A stretch of DNA of 7,862 bases from Taibaiella sp. (GTDB lineage: Bacteria > Bacteroidota > Bacteroidia > Chitinophagales > Chitinophagaceae). The translations under genes were made by a program, and so were the position numbers. The first letter of the stretch is position 1. The number at the start of each line of letters is the position of its first letter. The stretch lies in contig JACFNS010000058.1 in the NCBI GenBank assembly GCA_019454705.1, positions 1 to 7,862 of the forward strand, given 5' to 3'. This document shows, one piece after another, positions 4,875 to 7,862 of this stretch. The notes under the pieces are model-generated. The model made no database searches, was not told the origin of the DNA, and saw only the letters and a program-made list of their open reading frames with translations.

Positions 4875-6671
4875 ATGCAAAACATTAGGAATTTCTGTAT
4901 TATAGCGCATATTGACCACGGTAAAAGTACCCTGGCAGACAGGCTGCTGGAGTTTACCAAAACCATTTCTGACCGCGATATGCAGGCGCAGGTGCTGGAC
5001 GATATGGACCTGGAGCGTGAGAAGGGTATTACCATCAAGAGCCACGCTATACAGATGGACTATGAGTATAAGGGAGAACAATACACCCTGAACCTGATAG
5101 ACACCCCCGGCCACGTAGACTTCTCTTACGAGGTATCGCGCGCGCTGGCAGCATGCGAGGGCGCACTGTTGCTGGTAGATGCATCGCAGGGCATACAGGC
5201 GCAAACCATTTCTAACCTGTACCTGGCGCTCGAAAACGACCTGGAAATCATCCCGGTTATCAATAAGATAGATATGGAAGGCGCTATGATAGAAGTAGTG
5301 ACCGACCAGATAGTGGACTTGATAGGTTGTAAGCCTGAGGAAATCATACATGCCAGCGGTAAGTCGGGCATAGGTATAGAAGAAATACTGGCAGCAGTTA
5401 TCGAAAGGATTCCCGCACCTAAGGGCAACCCTGATGCACCTTTGCAGGCATTGATTTTCGATAGTGTGTTCAACTCCTTCAGGGGCGTAATAGCCTACTA
5501 CCGTATTATCAACGGCAGCATACACAAGGGCGAGAAGATTAAGTTTTACCATGCTGACGAGGAATATTTTGCTGACGAGGTAGGTATCCTGAAACTGGGC
5601 CTTTCGCCCAAAAAAGAAGTAAAGACCGGCGATGTGGGTTATGTGATAACCGGCATCAAAAACGCCAAAGAGATAAAAGTAGGGGATACCATCACTACAG
5701 TGGCCAATCCGCATATAGAAGCCGTAAAAGGTTTTGAGGAAGTAAAGCCGATGGTATTTGCGGGTATATTCCCGGTAGTGACGGAAGACTTTGAAGAGCT
5801 GCGCGACTGTATGGAAAAACTGCAGTTGAATGATGCTTCGCTCACTTTTGAGCCGGAGACATCGCAGGCGCTGGGTTTTGGTTTCCGTTGCGGTTTCCTG
5901 GGTATGCTGCATATGGAAATCATACAGGAAAGGCTGGAACGCGAGTTCAACCAGACCGTGATTACCACTGTGCCCAACGTGAGTTTCCGTGCCTACCTGA
6001 CACGCGAAAAAGACAAGGCTATTACCGTAAATAACCCGGCTGAAATGCCAGATCCCAGCAGGCTCGACAGGATTGAAGAGCCGTTTATCCGCGCGCAGAT
6101 TATCACCCTGCCTGATTATATCGGCAATATTATGAGCCTTTGCCTCGGCAAACGTGGGCTGCTCATCAACCAGCACTACCTGACACCAACGAGGGTAGAA
6201 CTGATATTTGAAATGCCGCTGACGGAGATTGTTTTCGACTTCTATGATAAACTGAAGTCTTCTACCCGTGGTTATGCATCGTTCGACTATCATCCCCTCG
6301 ACTATCGCGAGAGTGATATAGTGAAGATGGATATACTGCTGAATGGTGATAAGGTGGATGCCCTGAGCGCACTGATACACCGTAGCCGCACACAGGACTT
6401 TGGCCGCAAGCTATGTGCTAAGCTAAAAGAGCTGCTGCCCCGCCAGCAATTCATGATAGCTATACAGGCTGCTGTTGGCGCAAAAATCGTCGCCCGCGAA
6501 ACCATATCAGCTATGCGCAAAGACGTTACCGCCAAGTGTTATGGTGGTGACATCAGCCGTAAACGTAAACTGCTGGAAAAGCAGAAAGAAGGTAAAAAGC
6601 GTATGCGCCAGATAGGTAACGTAGAAGTGCCGCAGGAGGCATTCCTGGCAGTATTGAAACTGGATGATTAA
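4875..6671 (+). CDS. lepA: elongation factor 4 (translational GTPase LepA)
   Basis: Ribosome-bound GTPase related to EF-G, linked to elongation under stress and to initiation or ribosome assembly. The 598 residues match the family, complete at both ends. GTPase motifs: G1 AHIDHGKST at 11-19, G2 around GITIKS at 51-56, G3 DTPGH at 76-80, G4 NKID at 130-133, G5 SGKSG at 161-165. The EF-G-like domains follow: [20 protein letters not shown] near 338-357 and the EF-G V-like domain around 400-480. The LepA-specific C-terminal domain replaces EF-G domain [22 protein letters not shown] at 548-567 and the [17 protein letters not shown] region. The start gives the canonical [19 protein letters not shown]. 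No Shine-Dalgarno is visible. A small lipoprotein gene starts 12 nt after the stop. Confidence 0.98.
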   Translation: MQNIRNFCIIAHIDHGKSTLADRLLEFTKTISDRDMQAQVLDDMDLEREKGITIKSHAIQMDYEYKGEQYTLNLIDTPGHVDFSYEVSRALAACEGALLLVDASQGIQAQTISNLYLALENDLEIIPVINKIDMEGAMIEVVTDQIVDLIGCKPEEIIHASGKSGIGIEEILAAVIERIPAPKGNPDAPLQALIFDSVFNSFRGVIAYYRIINGSIHKGEKIKFYHADEEYFADEVGILKLGLSPKKEVKTGDVGYVITGIKNAKEIKVGDTITTVANPHIEAVKGFEEVKPMVFAGIFPVVTEDFEELRDCMEKLQLNDASLTFEPETSQALGFGFRCGFLGMLHMEIIQERLEREFNQTVITTVPNVSFRAYLTREKDKAITVNNPAEMPDPSRLDRIEEPFIRAQIITLPDYIGNIMSLCLGKRGLLINQHYLTPTRVELIFEMPLTEIVFDFYDKLKSSTRGYASFDYHPLDYRESDIVKMDILLNGDKVDALSALIHRSRTQDFGRKLCAKLKELLPRQQFMIAIQAAVGAKIVARETISAMRKDVTAKCYGGDISRKRKLLEKQKEGKKRMRQIGNVEVPQEAFLAVLKLDD

Positions 6672-6683
6672 TACTAATAGGAT

Positions 6684-6881
6684 ATGAGACAACTGGTATT
6701 CTTAGCATTAATATGGCTACTTGCATCGTGCGGGAATAATACCGCAACCAATGAGCCTGATAAGATTGTTGATGATACAACTTTAACGCAGCACCAGCAA
6801 GACAGCCTGAAAAAAATAAAGGAAGAAGAGGAAATGTCCGAGCATGTAATAGAAGGTGCTTTCGATGCGCTGAACAGGTAA
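6684..6881 (+). CDS. small lipoprotein of unknown function
   Basis: A 65-residue protein with Arg2, a hydrophobic segment at 4-13 and lipobox LLASC, so Cys16 should be lipidated after signal peptidase II cleavage. The mature part is about 50 residues, polar and acidic, with a probable charged helix (SLKKIKEEEEMSEHVIEGAF, 41-60). No domain is recognised. It begins 12 nt after lepA, with a weak AGGAT just upstream of the ATG, and no terminator lies between, so co-transcription with lepA is likely. A hairpin 9 nt after its stop closes the unit. A functional link to LepA is not implied by sequence. Confidence 0.75.
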   Translation: MRQLVFLALIWLLASCGNNTATNEPDKIVDDTTLTQHQQDSLKKIKEEEEMSEHVIEGAFDALNR

Positions 6882-6890
6882 TGAAAAATA

Positions 6891-6920
6891 CACCGGCACA
6901 AACTAATGTTTGTGCCGGTG
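6891..6920 (-). terminator. perfect 13-bp hairpin between convergent lipoprotein genes
   Basis: CACCGGCACAAAC at 6891-6903 pairs fully with GTTTGTGCCGGTG at 6908-6920 around a TAAT loop. Read on the minus strand, the stem is followed by TATTTTTC, giving a good intrinsic terminator for the minus-strand gene. On the plus strand no T-tract follows, but the stem may still slow or stabilise the lepA-lipoprotein transcript end. Confidence 0.88.
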
Positions 6921-6933
6921 CGATATATGAAGA

Positions 6934-7158
6934 TTATAAGTTACAATTCCTGGTTGTCCATGCGTTGTCTGCTTCAAAGTTTTCGCAGGCGTCGGCTGCG
7001 TCAATCCTTGTCTGGTTGTTCAGCTCATATGTCTGTGTAGATGTCACCCCTAATGCATTGGTAGATGTACAGGTACAAGTGTAGTCTTTCTTGCATGACA
7101 TCATTACAATGGGTAACAATAATGCAAATGTGGCAATCTTAATTCCGGTCTTTTTCAT
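6934..7158 (-). CDS. small Cys-rich lipoprotein of unknown function
   Basis: A 74-residue protein. Lys2/Lys3, hydrophobic residues 8-20 and lipobox VMMSC put the lipidated Cys at 22, followed by KKD, a common Bacteroidota +2 context. The mature part is about 53 residues and holds Cys28, Cys30, Cys58 and Cys73, an even number that could form two disulfides outside the cytoplasm, with a YTCTCTSTN start and a Thr/Asn-rich middle. The C-terminal half (DAADACENF) suggests a helix. I recall similar short CKKDYTCTC-type lipoproteins in Bacteroidota but no function. No Shine-Dalgarno; a weak TAACTTCA box at 7176-7183 lies upstream. It is convergent with the lepA unit. Confidence 0.75.
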   Translation of the reverse strand: MKKTGIKIATFALLLPIVMMSCKKDYTCTCTSTNALGVTSTQTYELNNQTRIDAADACENFEADNAWTTRNCNL

Positions 7159-7220
7159 AACTCAACGTTTTTTGTTGAAGTTATAACGCCTGTAAGATGT
7201 TAAAGGTTCATCAAAGCAAG

Positions 7221-7250
7221 AAAAAAGCCATCCGAATGTGGCGGATGGCT
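7221..7250 (-). terminator. intrinsic terminator of the Bax inhibitor-1 family gene
   Basis: On the minus strand a perfect 9-bp stem (AGCCATCCG at 7226-7234 with CGGATGGCT at 7242-7250, 7-nt loop) runs straight into T residues (the A-run at 7221-7226 on the plus strand). It begins about 28 nt after the stop codon of the upstream minus-strand gene. Confidence 0.9.
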
Positions 7251-7278
7251 AAATGATATAGCTGTGAAAAGCGGATGA

Positions 7279-7862
7279 TTAGTCCCTTCTGCCACCAAAC
7301 AGGCGCAGCAGGTAAATGAATATCATTATGAAGTCGAGGTATAAAGACAATGCACCAAATACTGCGGCTTTCTTAGCGCTTACTGCGGGCACGCCCTCCT
7401 GTTCTATACCCATACCAATATGTTTCAATTTCTGTACGTCATACGCTGTAAGGCCCGTAAATACTGCCACCCCTATGATGCTGATGATATAATCCATACG
7501 CTCGCTGCCCAGGAACCAGTTGATAACTGTAGCAATGATTATGCCTATCAGGCCCATCATCATCAGTCTGCCGAATTTTGTAAGGTCCTGGTTGGTAGTA
7601 TAGCCCAGTACAGCCATAATGCCGAACATTGCGGCTGCGGCTGCAAAGCAACCTATCACAGAGCCTGCGGTATAAGTGAGTAATATGAAGCTGAACGAAA
7701 TACCATTAACCGCTGCATATAGCAGGAACAGGCCTGTCATAGCCGGTGCAGAAAGCTTATTAAAACCGAAAGACATCAGCATCACAAAACCGAGAGGTGC
7801 CAGCATTACTATCCAGCCTAATATGCTGAGCCCGGTTTCGCTTACCAGGTAGCTCATCAGGT
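7279..7862 (-). CDS. Bax inhibitor-1/YccA family membrane protein, N-terminus cut by window edge
   Basis: Multi-pass inner-membrane protein of the BI-1 (TMBIM/YccA/YetJ) family; family members include pH-sensitive calcium leak channels, and E. coli YccA modulates FtsH. About 194 codons are visible, with about six hydrophobic segments, against a usual 230-240 residues. The frame stays open to the edge (Leu before the first visible Met), and that Met falls inside the first transmembrane region, so the true start lies outside. Numbered from this Met, the family motifs are GLTAYDVQKL at 135-144 with Asp140, and YLDFIMIFIYLLRLFGGRRD at 173-192 with Asp175. These two Asp correspond to the Asp pair that gates YetJ. 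The loop between them (HIGMGIEQEGVPAVSAKKA) is longer than in YetJ. Confidence 0.92.
   Translation of the reverse strand, partial: LMSYLVSETGLSILGWIVMLAPLGFVMLMSFGFNKLSAPAMTGLFLLYAAVNGISFSFILLTYTAGSVIGCFAAAAAMFGIMAVLGYTTNQDLTKFGRLMMMGLIGIIIATVINWFLGSERMDYIISIIGVAVFTGLTAYDVQKLKHIGMGIEQEGVPAVSAKKAAVFGALSLYLDFIMIFIYLLRLFGGRRD

Noticed and set aside
4824..6380. 518-codon minus-strand open frame opposite lepA
   Set aside because: It is the antisense shadow of lepA, whose GTPase and C-terminal motifs are unmistakable; the product is Tyr/His/Gln-rich and matches nothing I know.
6881..7084. Plus-strand 67-codon frame starting at the lipoprotein stop codon
   Set aside because: It runs through the terminator hairpin and antisense to the Cys-rich lipoprotein, with no support of its own.
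7420..7683. Open frames overlapping the Bax inhibitor-1 family gene on both strands
   Set aside because: They are out-of-frame shadows of a clear multi-pass membrane protein with family motifs.

Overview
The window looks like chromosomal DNA from a member of the Bacteroidota, probably near the Chitinophagaceae (inference). Four signs support this. Genes lack clear Shine-Dalgarno sequences. The prs and lepA genes are preceded by the Bacteroidota -7 promoter element TAnnTTTG, and ispF by a near match. The exported protein is predicted to be cut before Gln (AxA|Q). The small lipoproteins have a Bacteroidota look (MMSC-KKD and LLASC-GNN). Most of the content is housekeeping.

Layout: 45-1424 (+) is a secreted zinc-metallopeptidase-like protein with HELAH and NEGFAEY motifs. 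1568-2515 (+) is prs, which makes PRPP. 2671-3261 (+) is the 5S-rRNA-binding ribosomal protein L25 of the long Ctc type, closed by a strong GC-rich terminator at 3284-3307. 3262-4340 is a gene-free stretch of about 1.08 kb. 4341-4820 (+) is ispF (MEP isoprenoid pathway). 4875-6671 (+) is lepA/EF4. 6684-6881 (+) is a small lipoprotein 12 nt behind lepA. A perfect 13-bp hairpin at 6891-6920 separates it from a convergent small Cys-rich lipoprotein at 6934-7158 (-). At the right edge, 7279-7862 (-) is a Bax inhibitor-1/YccA-family membrane protein whose N-terminus lies outside the window; its terminator is at 7221-7250.

The part most worth attention is 3262-4340. It is not random AT-rich spacer. 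It holds a candidate short transcription unit (promoter-like elements at 3390-3420, stem plus T-tract at 3438-3474). It also holds a mosaic of short direct-repeat modules: a 66-bp module in two copies (63/66 identical, 144 bp apart), a 33-bp ATCCT...CAGACAA module in two copies, C-rich modules, GAAC motifs phased exactly 10 bp apart in several separate clusters, and an 8-bp tandem array abutting the ispF promoter. The ispF start codon has an in-frame stop 12 nt upstream that lies inside the promoter-like box, so the ispF mRNA is probably leaderless or nearly so.

Functionally the genes form ordinary neighbourhoods: prs-rplY (nucleotide precursor and ribosome), ispF-lepA-lipoprotein (probably co-transcribed), and independent minus-strand genes at the right end. 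No defence system, mobile-element gene, rRNA or tRNA was recognised.
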